A stretch of 64,000 bases of DNA from Oceanobacillus sojae (lineage in GTDB: Bacteria; Bacillota; Bacilli; Bacillales; Amphibacillaceae): NCBI RefSeq assembly GCF_007991515.1, contig NZ_BJYM01000011.1:1-64000 (forward strand). Direction: 5' to 3'. Positions within the stretch are counted from its first letter, which is position 1. Every line of letters begins with the position of its first letter. Below are positions 1 to 9,116 of the stretch, one piece after another. Both the position numbers and the translations under genes were made by a program. The notes beneath the pieces are model-generated. The model was given only the letters and a program-made list of their open reading frames with translations, did not search any database and was not told where the DNA came from.

Positions 1-8
1 ACAATGTA

Positions 9-44
9 AAAGAGTTAAGCATACTAATGCTTAACTCTTTTTTC
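9..44. terminator. Bidirectional terminator hairpin
   Basis: A perfect 12-bp stem (9-20 with 29-40) closes an 8-nt loop and is followed by a T-run on the plus strand and an A-run before it, so it can work in both directions. It probably ends a gene lying left of the window. Confidence 0.75.
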
Positions 45-200
45 GTTTAGAAACTTATGAAACATGGATTCTATGGGCTCTATACTGAATGTAGAGGCGT
101 TCTCCATTCGTCAACAGATAAAAATGCATTCTATTCCTTTCAGGGAAGGAGATTATATAATTAAATAACACTGAAATGAAAACTTTAGGAGTTATTAACT

Positions 201-341
201 TTGAAAAAGAGCCTTGAACATAGAGGAATGTTAGCAATATTAATTGATGAGAACTATAGGAAACTGAGAATTGGCCAAGTATTAATGAAAATATTTATTG
301 AATCGGCTCAAAATAACATATTGATTGAAAAAGTAGATTAA
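201..341 (+). pseudogene. GNAT acetyltransferase remnant
   Basis: A TTG-started frame of 46 residues reads like the acetyl-CoA-binding core of a GNAT N-acetyltransferase: an H-R-G strand start, then ENYRKLRIGQVLM, which fits the R-x-x-x-x-I/G-x-G/Q-x-L/A motif A, followed by a helix and the start of strand 5 (IEKVD). The normal N-terminal and C-terminal parts (a GNAT is about 140-180 residues) are missing, and no ribosome binding site precedes the TTG. The upstream stretch 45-200 has only a 34-codon frame (64-168) that I cannot assign. I infer a decayed gene or a recombination scar. Nothing else is seen in 342-421. Confidence 0.5.
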
Positions 342-421
342 TGTATAGATTTGTTTAAAAATTTTTGTATCATATCTTTTCTAGAATCTTATATGTTTCG
401 ACTACTTTTAATATTAATAAA

Positions 422-469
422 AAATCCCTTTTTGATAAATGAAAAGAACATTTTATCAAAAAGGGATTT
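422..469 (-). terminator. Terminator of the symporter gene
   Basis: An 18-bp stem (422-439 with 452-469) closes a 12-nt loop immediately beyond the stop codon of the minus-strand symporter gene. On the minus strand it runs into a T-rich tail. Confidence 0.8.
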
Positions 470-484
470 ATTTGTCCTTGCTTA

Positions 485-1654
485 TTATTTAGAGATGCTC
501 CAACGGTTGTTAATGGAATCGGTCATACTTGCAATTGCGCCGTCTCCAGTAACATTACAAGCGGTACCTAAACTATCTTGGGCGAGATATAGTGCAATCA
601 TTAATGATACCATAGTTGGGTCAAAGCCTAACATGGATTCAAGCAGACCAATAGACGCCATAACGGCTCCGCCTGGAACTCCGGGAGCTGCAATCATAGT
701 AACTCCTAATACCAGTAAGAAAGGAAAAACAGTTCCAAATGTAATCGATTCCCCTTGTAAAAACAAAACAGCAGTTGCACAGCTTAACAGAGTAATCGTA
801 CTTCCAGATAAATGTATATTAGCAAGTAAAGGGATCGTAAAATCAGCAATATTATCTTTTATTTTTAATTTCTTTGCTTGCTCTAATGAAACTGGAATTG
901 TAGCAGCAGAGGACTGTGTTCCAAGTGCTGTAAAATAAGCAGGCAACATGGTTTTTAACATAGCCAAAGGATTCTGTTTACTCAATGCTCCAGCAACAGA
1001 GTACTGAAGAGTCAAGTATAAAATATGTAATAGAATAATCATTACAAATACAACAGCAAATACTTTTATAATTGAAGCAACTTGACCGGCATGGGTCATA
1101 TTGGCAAAAATCCCAAAAATATGGATCGGTAGTAAAGGGATAATTGTTTTACTGATAACTAATTCCACGATGGAACGAAAATCATTAAAAACATTTAATA
1201 ATGCATTGTTTTTTAATGCCGCCATTCCAATTCCTAAAACAAATGCAAGAATGAGTGCTGTAATGACTTCAAAAGGAGGATGTAATTCAAAATCTAAAAA
1301 ACCCTTCAGCAGTGCGTTATTAGGATCATTAAACATCGTTAATGACTGGCCGCTTAAAATAGCTGGATAAAGATTACTTGCTGCTATAAATGCAACAATA
1401 CCGGCAAGAATAGTTGATACATAAGCCAACAGAGCAGTAACGGATAATAATTTTCCAGCACCTTTTCCCATGTTTCCAATGCCAGGAGCAATAAAACCAA
1501 TGATGATAAGCGGGATGATGAAGCTTAAAAATCCGCCGAATATATCATTGAAGGTGGCGAATAATCGAATAAGCCAATCGTTTGCAATTAATCCGATAAC
1601 AATACCAAAAGCAATGGCAATAATAATTCGTAACAATAAACCAAAGCGTTGCAT
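485..1654 (-). CDS. Dicarboxylate/amino acid:cation symporter (DAACS family)
   Basis: This 389-residue integral membrane protein is a secondary transporter that should import a dicarboxylate or acidic amino acid with Na+ or H+. Family hallmarks are visible: the serine-rich re-entrant loop (QSSAAT, about residue 247), the second re-entrant loop (AAPGVPGG, about residue 325), and the TM8 motif NVTGDG (about residue 368), where relatives usually read N-x-x-GD and contact cation and substrate. The N-terminus is a membrane helix starting about residue 6. A GGAGAG ribosome binding site lies 6 nt before the ATG. It is transcribed alone, with its own terminator. The exact substrate (glutamate, aspartate, C4-dicarboxylate, serine/threonine) cannot be read from the sequence. 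Confidence 0.85.
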   Translation of the reverse strand: MQRFGLLLRIIIAIAFGIVIGLIANDWLIRLFATFNDIFGGFLSFIIPLIIIGFIAPGIGNMGKGAGKLLSVTALLAYVSTILAGIVAFIAASNLYPAILSGQSLTMFNDPNNALLKGFLDFELHPPFEVITALILAFVLGIGMAALKNNALLNVFNDFRSIVELVISKTIIPLLPIHIFGIFANMTHAGQVASIIKVFAVVFVMIILLHILYLTLQYSVAGALSKQNPLAMLKTMLPAYFTALGTQSSAATIPVSLEQAKKLKIKDNIADFTIPLLANIHLSGSTITLLSCATAVLFLQGESITFGTVFPFLLVLGVTMIAAPGVPGGAVMASIGLLESMLGFDPTMVSLMIALYLAQDSLGTACNVTGDGAIASMTDSINNRWSISK

Positions 1655-1841
1655 AAAAACTCTCCAATCTGGTTTGCTTATAAAATTTGACGTCCCATAG
1701 TATAACTCAATTTTAAAATGTTAGCTAGGCATATATTACATTCATATAAGTATAATATTGACAGAGAAAATAATTTTGTACGCTTCTAATAGCTTTGGAA
1801 TTGACATACCTGATAAATTCTTCCTGTCTCACTATAAAAAA

Positions 1842-1865
1842 AGAAGTATCACTAAGGATACTTCT
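1842..1865 (-). terminator. Terminator after small hypothetical gene
   Basis: A 9-bp stem (1842-1850 with 1857-1865) is followed on the minus strand by seven T residues (1835-1841). Confidence 0.8.
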
Positions 1866-1876
1866 CCGTCTGAGAA

Positions 1877-2071
1877 TTAACTCATTCCAAATGGTCCTAA
1901 CGTTTCAGGATCTTCTTTCTTCGAACCTGATTTTTGTTTAGAGCTGAAAAAAGGTGCTGCCTGTTGCAATGCCTGACCTACATTTTGCTGCTGATTGGTC
2001 ATAGAATAAAATGTAGCTGCGCCGATACCAACAGAGGCAACCAATGGAAGCCAAATTGAGTTTTTTTCCAT
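1877..2071 (-). CDS. Small hypothetical membrane-anchored protein
   Basis: The protein has 64 residues: a short charged start, one hydrophobic segment (about residues 6-24, with GIGAATFYSM) and a polar Q/K/S-rich tail ending in GPFGMS. I chose the internal ATG at 2071 because an AAGGGAAGGA ribosome binding site sits directly upstream of it; an ATG 21 nt earlier would start before that site. It has its own terminator. The layout resembles small cell-envelope proteins of Bacillaceae, but I do not recognise the family. The conserved-looking start, ribosome binding site and terminator support a real gene. Confidence 0.65.
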   Translation of the reverse strand: MEKNSIWLPLVASVGIGAATFYSMTNQQQNVGQALQQAAPFFSSKQKSGSKKEDPETLGPFGMS

Positions 2072-2187
2072 ACTAATCCTTCCCTTCAACAAGTGTGAAA
2101 AAGACAGTCATTAGCCGCTGGCCAATAAGCAGAAGGCCAGTTCAGACAAGCTTATTATTTCCGCAGAAAGATAAATTATGAAAGTAA

Positions 2188-3456
2188 TTAATTAACATCT
2201 GCTTTTGTGTCGAGAGCTGCATTCATCCCGGCGATTCTGCCGGTAACGAGGGCAGAGGTAATATTATATCCTCCAGTATAGCCATGTATATCTAAAATTT
2301 CTCCGCAGAAATATAGTCCATCCATCATTTTTGATTTCATTGTGTTTGGAACAATTTCTTTAATAGAAATACCGCCGCCAGTAACAAAGGCCTTTTCCAA
2401 AGGAAGACTGCCATGTACTTGGAAGGAAAAGTTCTTAATATTTTTCACAAATTCAAGCGTAGTGTTTTTAGAAATGTTGGCGCATTTTTGCTCTGCTCCA
2501 ATGTTATGCTTTTCCATTAAATAATCAAGAAGACGCTCAGGAACCAGTCCTTTGACTGCATTTTTAAAAGCTTTTTTTGGATTTTCTGATAGGATATCCT
2601 TTATTTGCTTAGATAAATCATTTTCTGTTATTTCTGGTAAAATATCAAGATGCATTTCTACCGCATTTCTGCCACGCATAAGCTCTTTGACAACAAATTG
2701 GGAACAGCGTAATACGGCTGGCCCGGAAATACCAAAGTGGGTGAAAATCATATCCATTTGATGTGTTATGATTGGTTTTCCACGTTTATTTAAGACACTT
2801 AAACCAATATTTCTTAAGGATAGCCCCTGGAGCTTCTTTTGCTTAATAAATGCTTCATTTGAGGTGAGCGCCACTTCTGTAGGGTATAGTGTGGTTACAG
2901 TATGCCCGGCAGTCTTCGCCCATGGATAGGCATCTCCTGTAGAACCAGTATGAGGCACGGCTTTTCCACCGGCAGCAATAACAATAGCTGCAGATTTAAC
3001 AGGGGCTTCTTCTTCAAGATGTACAGTATGTATATCCTCACCGTATTCTATAGCTGCTACTTTTGTATTCATTTTCACCGTAACACCCTGCTCTTTCAAT
3101 TGATGGATAAGTGCATTCACAACATCCATTGCTTTATTTGATTCCGGAAACATTCTGCCATGATCTTCTTCCTTTAAAGCAATTCCGAGACCTTCAAAGT
3201 AATCAATAATATCATAATTATTAAATATGGAAAAAGCACTGTACAAAAATTTGCCATTACCAGGAATATGTTTTATCACTTCCTCCTGTGGTAAACGGTT
3301 AGTTACATTACAACGTCCGCCTCCGGAGATGGCTAATTTCTTACCAAGCTTTTTACCTTTTTCAATAAGCAGTGTTTTTGCACCATGTTCAGCTGCTGAA
3401 ATTGCAGCCATTAATCCGGAGGGCCCTCCGCCTATAACAACAACATCATAATTCAA
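2188..3456 (-). CDS. ytfP: YtfP/HI0933-family FAD-dependent flavoprotein
   Basis: This 422-residue cytosolic flavoprotein belongs to the HI0933/YhiN family of NAD(P)/FAD-dependent oxidoreductases. Residues 5-13 carry the dinucleotide-binding motif VVIGGGPSG, followed by the family signature [18 protein letters not shown] split around residues 36-53. A C-terminal FAD-contact region FVTGGGISI (about 363-371) and GYTGGYNI (about 391-398) completes the fold. It is divergent from the lipid II flippase gene, as in the B. subtilis ytfP-ytgP pair. The start codon is TTG with GGAATGGG upstream; an ATG is absent at this position. The reaction is not established for the family. Confidence 0.88.
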   Translation of the reverse strand: MNYDVVVIGGGPSGLMAAISAAEHGAKTLLIEKGKKLGKKLAISGGGRCNVTNRLPQEEVIKHIPGNGKFLYSAFSIFNNYDIIDYFEGLGIALKEEDHGRMFPESNKAMDVVNALIHQLKEQGVTVKMNTKVAAIEYGEDIHTVHLEEEAPVKSAAIVIAAGGKAVPHTGSTGDAYPWAKTAGHTVTTLYPTEVALTSNEAFIKQKKLQGLSLRNIGLSVLNKRGKPIITHQMDMIFTHFGISGPAVLRCSQFVVKELMRGRNAVEMHLDILPEITENDLSKQIKDILSENPKKAFKNAVKGLVPERLLDYLMEKHNIGAEQKCANISKNTTLEFVKNIKNFSFQVHGSLPLEKAFVTGGGISIKEIVPNTMKSKMMDGLYFCGEILDIHGYTGGYNITSALVTGRIAGMNAALDTKADVN

Positions 3457-3676
3457 AGTTTTCCCATTCCTTTCTTTTCCATGCGTATCGTAGCATTTTC
3501 TAAAAAAATGTACAATATATATAATTTATATGTAATAATAAAGAGCTTTTATTGGATTTGTCGATTTTTAGCAATTTAAATCAAAGAAAGCAGACAAAAA
3601 GTATGCTAAAATTAATAGGAAGTGCTAAAATAAAGCAATCTATTTTATTAATCTAATTGTAGGTGAAAAAGTTACA

Positions 3677-5299
3677 ATGTCAAATATGCTACGAGGAACA
3701 ATGCTGTTATCAGGTGCATCGTTCCTGTCCAGGTTTTTAGGAATGATTTTTGTTATACCGTTTTTTGCGATTGTGGGTACTACAGGTAATGCGCTATTTG
3801 GATATGCGTATACACCTTACAGTATTTTTATCAGTTTATCCACTGTTGGAATCCCTGCAGCTGTATCGAAATTTGTGTCTAAATATAATGCTTTAGGCGA
3901 TTATCAAATTGGAATGCGAATGTTTCGGGCCGGCAGCGCACTAATGCTTGTTACTGGTGTTATTGCATTCCTTATTTTGTTTTTATCAGCAGATTGGATA
4001 GGGGCACACCAGATTAAAGGAGAAAATGGATCAATTACCTCAGATGATGTTGCTTTTGTTATTCGGATGGTCAGTTTTGCATTAATTGTAATTCCAGCAA
4101 TGAGTATAGTCCGAGGTTTTTTTCAAGGGAATCAATCGATGGGACCGACTGCTATCTCGCAGACGATAGAACAAATTGTGCGAATCATAGCTATTTTGGC
4201 AGGCTCCTATATTATTGTAAATTATTTTAATGGGTCGATTACATTAGCAGTCGGCTTTGCTGCATTCGCTGCATTGATTGGTGCACTTGCATCATGTTTA
4301 GTTCTATTTTGGTATTGGAAAAAGAGAAAGCCGTTTATCGATAAACAAATTGCCAAACAGGAAATAACACATGATTTTCGTACAGTAGATTTATTTAAGG
4401 AGTTATTCCGTTATGCAGGCCCATTTGTCATAGTCGGATTAGCTATTCCTTTATACCAGTTCGTTGACCAGTTTACATTTCAGCCTGCAATGGTCGCCAG
4501 TGGCCGGGCTGCTTTATGGGAAACGGAGATAGCTGTTATTAACAACTTGGGACATAAAATAATCATTATTCCAATGACAATTGCAACAGGGTTGTCTATG
4601 GCAATGCTCCCGTCATTAACGAATGCTTTTACACAAAAAGATCAAACTACTTATACAAAGCTTATTAATCAAGCTTTACAGGTTATCATGGTTTTTGTTA
4701 TTCCTGCAACTGCCGGGATTGCAATTCTTTCTGATGAAATTTTTGGTGCTTTATTTACCTTGGAAGATATTGAGATTACCGGATCATTAATGGCATGGTA
4801 CGCTCCGGTAGCATTACTGTTTGGCTTGATTACCGTTACAGCTGGAATGCTGCAGGGGGTTAACCAGCAGAATTATGCAGTTGTTAGCTTATTGGGCGGC
4901 TTGTTAGTAAAAGTAATCTTTAACAGTCAGTTTATTCATCTGTTTGGCGGCAAGGGTGCAATTTTAGGTACGGCGATTGCAGCAGGAATTGCTGTTGGCC
5001 TCAATTTAGCGCGATTAAAGAGAACCGTGAATTTTTCGTTTAAACAAACAATTAAACGAACGATTTTAATATTAATTTTTACCGGAATGATGTGCTTCGT
5101 AATTGCTGTATTAAAATTTGCTTTTGGTTTCTTCCTGCCATATCAGGAAGTACGCTGGGCAACGGTTATTATGCTTCTGATCGGTGTATCCGCTGGAGGA
5201 TTGTTTTATCTCTATTTAGCGTATAAATCAACTTTGCTGGATCATATATTTAATGGAAGTGTACCAGGCTTAAACCGATTAAAACGCATGAAAAGATAG
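3677..5299 (+). CDS. murJ: Lipid II flippase MurJ (YtgP)
   Basis: The 540-residue polytopic membrane protein belongs to the MATE-like MurJ/SpoVB/YtgP polysaccharide-export superfamily, with about 14 predicted helices and the typical N-terminus (LRGTMLLSGASFLSRFLGM). It is expected to flip the peptidoglycan precursor lipid II across the cytoplasmic membrane; in B. subtilis this paralogue (YtgP) is the MurJ of vegetative growth. Its place next to ytfP and just ahead of ytzG (16 nt gap) matches that organism, which favours this identity over SpoVB or YkvU. Start ATG has a modest AGGTG site about 12 nt upstream. Confidence 0.88.
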   Translation: MSNMLRGTMLLSGASFLSRFLGMIFVIPFFAIVGTTGNALFGYAYTPYSIFISLSTVGIPAAVSKFVSKYNALGDYQIGMRMFRAGSALMLVTGVIAFLILFLSADWIGAHQIKGENGSITSDDVAFVIRMVSFALIVIPAMSIVRGFFQGNQSMGPTAISQTIEQIVRIIAILAGSYIIVNYFNGSITLAVGFAAFAALIGALASCLVLFWYWKKRKPFIDKQIAKQEITHDFRTVDLFKELFRYAGPFVIVGLAIPLYQFVDQFTFQPAMVASGRAALWETEIAVINNLGHKIIIIPMTIATGLSMAMLPSLTNAFTQKDQTTYTKLINQALQVIMVFVIPATAGIAILSDEIFGALFTLEDIEITGSLMAWYAPVALLFGLITVTAGMLQGVNQQNYAVVSLLGGLLVKVIFNSQFIHLFGGKGAILGTAIAAGIAVGLNLARLKRTVNFSFKQTIKRTILILIFTGMMCFVIAVLKFAFGFFLPYQEVRWATVIMLLIGVSAGGLFYLYLAYKSTLLDHIFNGSVPGLNRLKRMKR

Positions 5300-5315
5300 A
5301 AGTAGGGAGATTCAT

Positions 5316-6050
5316 ATGCGATTAGATAAATTATTAGCAAATATGGGCGTCGGGAGCAGAAAAGAAGTAAAAAAACTGCTGAAATCAAAAAAAGTCACCT
5401 TAAATAATAAAGTAATCAAAGATGGCTCTATTAAAGTAAATCCAGATGAGGACAGTGTACGTGTAGAAGACGAGCCAATTATCTATCAGGAATTTATTTA
5501 TTTAATGCTTCATAAGCTTCCTGGTGTTGTTTCGGCAACGGCTGATGTTAAAGATAAAACAGTCATTGACCTGTTATCAGAGCAGGATAAGCATTTTCAG
5601 CCTTTTCCTGTAGGAAGGCTGGATAAAGATACAGAAGGGTTATTATTGATAACAAATGATGGGGATCTGGCACATCAGCTGATCTCACCTAATAAAAATG
5701 TTTCAAAAATATACCGTGCAAAGGTTAAAGGAGAGCTCCCGCAGGACGTTGTTCAACAATTTACTGCGGGTATTATCCTGGATGACGGATACCAGACAAA
5801 ACCAGCTAATCTCAAAATATTAGCTGCAACTGAAGAACCAGGGTTTTCTGAGGTTGAAATAGAGATTACAGAAGGAAAATTTCATCAAATTAAACGTATG
5901 TTTGAAGCAGTAAATTGTAAGGTTATTTATTTAAAACGGTATCGGATGGGCGAGTTGAGCTTGGACAGCCAATTGCCATTAGGGGCTTATCGTCCGCTGA
6001 CAGAGGAAGAAATGGCGTATTGCTTCAGTTTAAAAAACAAGGAGTTTTAA
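5316..6050 (+). CDS. ytzG: 16S rRNA pseudouridine synthase (RsuA/YtzG family)
   Basis: The 244-residue enzyme isomerises a uridine of 16S rRNA to pseudouridine. Residues 1-50 form an S4 RNA-binding domain (MRLDKLLANMGVGSR). The catalytic domain carries the RsuA/RluB/E/F signature GRLDKDTEGLL at 100-110, with the catalytic aspartate at D103. The RsuA role (U516) is an inference from length and synteny; RluB-type activity is possible. It sits 16 nt after murJ with GTAGGGAG as ribosome binding site, and its stop is 2 nt before the next start, so the genes are co-transcribed. Confidence 0.88.
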   Translation: MRLDKLLANMGVGSRKEVKKLLKSKKVTLNNKVIKDGSIKVNPDEDSVRVEDEPIIYQEFIYLMLHKLPGVVSATADVKDKTVIDLLSEQDKHFQPFPVGRLDKDTEGLLLITNDGDLAHQLISPNKNVSKIYRAKVKGELPQDVVQQFTAGIILDDGYQTKPANLKILAATEEPGFSEVEIEITEGKFHQIKRMFEAVNCKVIYLKRYRMGELSLDSQLPLGAYRPLTEEEMAYCFSLKNKEF

Positions 6051-6052
6051 CC

Positions 6053-6616
6053 ATGTCTCATTATTTTATAGGTATCCAGGTGAAGCCGGAGCTTGCAAAG
6101 CAATTATCAGAGTGGCAGATTAATCTAAAAAATCAGCTTCCATATAAACAATGGGCAAGCAGGCCGGATTTTCATATCACGCTTGTTTTTTTAGGAGATG
6201 TGGACGAAAAATTATTACACGCTCTCCAAAGCAAACTTTCATCTGCAACAGCAGCCTATTCCGTATTTGATATAAAAAGAACTGCACTGGGGACTTTCGG
6301 AAACCAGCAGCAGCCACGAGTACTCTGGATGGGGATTGAGAATAATCCAATATTAAACCAGCTTCAGAAACAAGTTGTTCAAATATGTGAATCAATTGGA
6401 TATAATAGAGAGAAAAGAGCATATACTTCGCACATTACAATAGCTAAGAAGTGGGCAAATCATGATAATTTCTTAACAGAAAAGATTTGGAACGACATAC
6501 TGGATAATACCCCTGACTTAGACGATATATTTAAGGTAGATGCTATTCATTTATATAAAGTACACCCTGCGTCAAATCCAAAATATGAGATTGTTCAGAG
6601 TTTTCCATTGAGCTGA
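6053..6616 (+). CDS. thpR: RNA 2',3'-cyclic phosphodiesterase ThpR (YtlP)
   Basis: The 187-residue protein of the 2H phosphoesterase superfamily hydrolyses 2',3'-cyclic phosphate RNA ends; older annotations call it 2'-5' RNA ligase (LigT). The two catalytic H-x-T motifs are present: HIT at 41-43 and HIT at 127-129, about 85 residues apart. I start at the ATG at 6053, which has an AAGGAG site at proper spacing ending in the ytzG stop region. An in-frame start 33 nt earlier would overlap ytzG and lacks a site. Confidence 0.88.
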   Translation: MSHYFIGIQVKPELAKQLSEWQINLKNQLPYKQWASRPDFHITLVFLGDVDEKLLHALQSKLSSATAAYSVFDIKRTALGTFGNQQQPRVLWMGIENNPILNQLQKQVVQICESIGYNREKRAYTSHITIAKKWANHDNFLTEKIWNDILDNTPDLDDIFKVDAIHLYKVHPASNPKYEIVQSFPLS

Positions 6617-6809
6617 AAGCAATGAATAAGTAACTGTGAGTGTATATAGATAAATGAGTTTGTAAATCGATGATAAAACGAACCTTTGCAGCCCATTTTT
6701 TATAGCGCACAGCACAGGATAAATATTTTCTATTTGCATAAGCGCAATTAAAGCATTCACCTAAAGACTTAGCGAATGCCGGGTTTTCTAATGAGAAAGA
6801 GGAGAATAG

Positions 6810-7739
6810 ATGGCACAGTTAATTAAGCTACAGGATTATATTTCAAGGTATGAATGGGATACATATCGCTATCCTACGCAATATATCAGACAAAAGAAAG
6901 AGCAATGGCAGCGCTTCTATTCGGAATGGCTGGATCCTGCTCTGGAGGAAGAAGAGCAAGCAGAAGCAGGAAGTACCGAGGAAAAAATTTCTCTTTTGCA
7001 AAAATGGAAAGAACGTTTCATGAAAAAGCCGGTTGTTGTAGAGGATTTAACACCTGATGAGAAGATAGTAAAACGAAAAAAAGACATAACCCAAATACCT
7101 GATACAGAAGAAGAATTAAAGCAGGTTTTTTTGGACCGGTTAATGGAAATTCAAATAAAATGGGCGTCATCAACTGTTTCACAGGTATCCATTGTTGACT
7201 CTGGTTATTATAATGACTCCTTATTAAGATTCTTATTACAGCGTTTTCCAGATACATATCTTGTTATGTACAGACCGATATTTGAAGTGAAGCAAGCAGC
7301 AGTTGAAACAGATATTATTCTCATTACTCCAATTGGGATAGAAATACTTTCTTTTGTAGAATTGGATACAGATGAAGTAATTATGGCCGGAGATGAACGG
7401 ACCTGGACCATTACGGCTAAAAATAATGAAGAGCCAATACGTATTGTTAATCCATTAATTTCATTAAAACGATCTGAAAAATGGATTGAGCGTTTTCTTC
7501 AAGCAGAGAATATTGATATACCAATTAAAAAAATTGTTATATCCAGAACCAATCGTATTTTATATGCAACATCACCTTATCAAAGTGAGATTATTGATAA
7601 GCTTGCTTTCCCAGAATGGTTTCAGAATAAAAGGTCTGTTCATTTACCACTTAAGAAGAGACAGCTGAATGTAGCTGAAACATTATTACGAAACAGCTTA
7701 TCGCAGTCAATACCAAGACCGGAATGGGAAGAAGAATAA
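6810..7739 (+). CDS. ytlQ: YtlQ-like protein of unknown function
   Basis: This 309-residue cytosolic protein lies between thpR and the ytlR-type lipid kinase, the position of ytlQ in B. subtilis as I recall it. It starts with an aromatic/charged helix (WDTYRYPTQYIRQKKEQW). Residues about 60-105 are charged, and a mixed alpha/beta region follows, with a VSIVDSGYYNDS segment near 129 and an ETDIILITPIGIEILSFVEL segment near 170. The latter resembles the E-x-D-hydrophobic core of NERD/PD-(D/E)xK-like folds, but that is a weak impression. AGAGGAG precedes the ATG. The upstream gap 6617-6809 shows no gene. Confidence 0.7.
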   Translation: MAQLIKLQDYISRYEWDTYRYPTQYIRQKKEQWQRFYSEWLDPALEEEEQAEAGSTEEKISLLQKWKERFMKKPVVVEDLTPDEKIVKRKKDITQIPDTEEELKQVFLDRLMEIQIKWASSTVSQVSIVDSGYYNDSLLRFLLQRFPDTYLVMYRPIFEVKQAAVETDIILITPIGIEILSFVELDTDEVIMAGDERTWTITAKNNEEPIRIVNPLISLKRSEKWIERFLQAENIDIPIKKIVISRTNRILYATSPYQSEIIDKLAFPEWFQNKRSVHLPLKKRQLNVAETLLRNSLSQSIPRPEWEEE

Positions 7740-7774
7740 GCCGCCGGATTACTGTAAGAAGAGGATACCGAAGT

Positions 7775-8683
7775 ATGTATTTATTAATTGTGAATCCGAA
7801 TGCCGGTAATGGTCATGCAAAAAAGATTTTTGAACGAATTCAAAAAATGACCAGCTATCGAAATATAGAGCGGAAGACGTTATTTACAAACCAGCCGGGG
7901 GATGGCCAGATAATTGCCGAAACTTACTCAAAAAAAGAATATATAAAACATGTTATTGTTATCGGTGGAGATGGTACAATGCATGAAGTAATGAATGGCT
8001 GGTCAAATCAATCGGTATCTATTTCATTTATCCCGGGCGGCTCTGGAAACGATTTTGCCAAAGGAATAGGACAAAGGGATACTGCTGAAAAACAATGGCA
8101 GAATATCATTTCAAACCCGGCTAAGCCTAATTTTTGGAACGGTTCATTTCAACTGGAAAATGGTCGAGAAAAAAAGTTTATAAACAGTATAGGTATTGGA
8201 ATTGATGCAGCTACAACAGAAATAGCGAATCAATCCCATTTAAAAATTTGGCTTAATCAGCTCAAATTAGGAAAGCTGATTTATCTAATTGCATTAATTC
8301 AAGCTATCTTGAGATTTCAACCAATGAATATCCGTTTGACGTATGATGGAAGGATAAGACATATAGAAAATACCTGGATAGTTTCGGCAGCAAATCATCC
8401 CTACTGTGGAGGAGGACTAAAAGTAGTTCCTCATGCAACCGTTAATCCACACAATCTTTCCATATTGGTTATCCATCAGATTTCCAAAAAGAAAATCCTG
8501 TTGTTATTCCTGCTGGTTATTTTTGGGCTGCATCAATATTTAAAGGAAGTTGAATTATTTCAGGTAAAAGAAATGACAATTGAGGTTGAATCTCCTGTCA
8601 GCTATCAGGCAGATGGAGAAACCGGCAGATTACAGACTTGTTATATAAAAAGGAAAAAACAGGCGGTATATATAAAGAAATAG
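7775..8683 (+). CDS. ytlR: Diacylglycerol/lipid kinase family protein (YtlR)
   Basis: The 302-residue protein has the DAGK catalytic fold: an N-terminal NPNAGNGHAKK phosphate-binding segment (residues 7-17), the nucleotide-binding GGDGT at 64-68 followed by MHEVMNG, and PGGSGNDFAKGIG near residue 88. Such enzymes phosphorylate a lipid using ATP; DgkB- and YegS-type substrates differ, and the actual substrate here is unknown. I choose the ATG at 7775, preceded by AGAAGAGG, because the fold begins at its second residue; the longer frame overlaps ytlQ and adds an arginine-rich stretch. Confidence 0.82.
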   Translation: MYLLIVNPNAGNGHAKKIFERIQKMTSYRNIERKTLFTNQPGDGQIIAETYSKKEYIKHVIVIGGDGTMHEVMNGWSNQSVSISFIPGGSGNDFAKGIGQRDTAEKQWQNIISNPAKPNFWNGSFQLENGREKKFINSIGIGIDAATTEIANQSHLKIWLNQLKLGKLIYLIALIQAILRFQPMNIRLTYDGRIRHIENTWIVSAANHPYCGGGLKVVPHATVNPHNLSILVIHQISKKKILLLFLLVIFGLHQYLKEVELFQVKEMTIEVESPVSYQADGETGRLQTCYIKRKKQAVYIKK

Positions 8684-9116
8684 TAAGAAAAACAGATTGA
8701 TTGAAGTTTCATTCTATTTTAATATAATTGATAAATTATATAGATATTGTAATTTTGATCATTTATAGATACAATAAAGACTTAACACGTTAAAAAGAAT
8801 CATATTATTTATCGGAAATAGAGAAGGGTTGCTTATCTATCTGTATTCGTAAACAGATAAAAAGCAAGAATAGTCTTTTACATAAAGTGAAACTTCATTG
8901 CGTGAGTTTTTTTGATGGCGGGTAATCACAACGCCTTTGTAACCTGGCTGGCCGACTCCTGCTTAGAAATAAATTATTTTCTTATTTCTCGAAGTGAGAG
9001 CCCTGCAAACTCCCTTCGATGGGGCGAGTAATCGCAGTCCCAGTCAGTTATACTGTGATAAATAAAGATTTTTCGGACGATCCTTGAATGCTAATTTTGA
9101 AAGATGGGAAGACATT
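8684..9116. repeat. Intergenic region with repeat-derived sequence
   Basis: No gene is seen. 8684-8800 is A/T-rich with a small dyad TTAAC-AC-GTTAA (8782-8793). 8829-8866 can fold as a hairpin (TTGCTT...TATCTG with CAGATA...AAGCAA). 8884-8899 (AAAGTGAAACTTCATT) is the reverse complement of part of 39732-39747. 9023-9042 is the near reverse complement of a stretch near 56768-56790 (GGGACTGCGATTACTCG). These shared pieces mark a dispersed, degenerate intergenic repeat family. Confidence 0.5.

Noticed and set aside
351-938. Open frame of 195 codons on the plus strand
   Set aside because: It lies opposite the symporter gene and its terminator, shows no protein-like motif and has no ribosome binding site.
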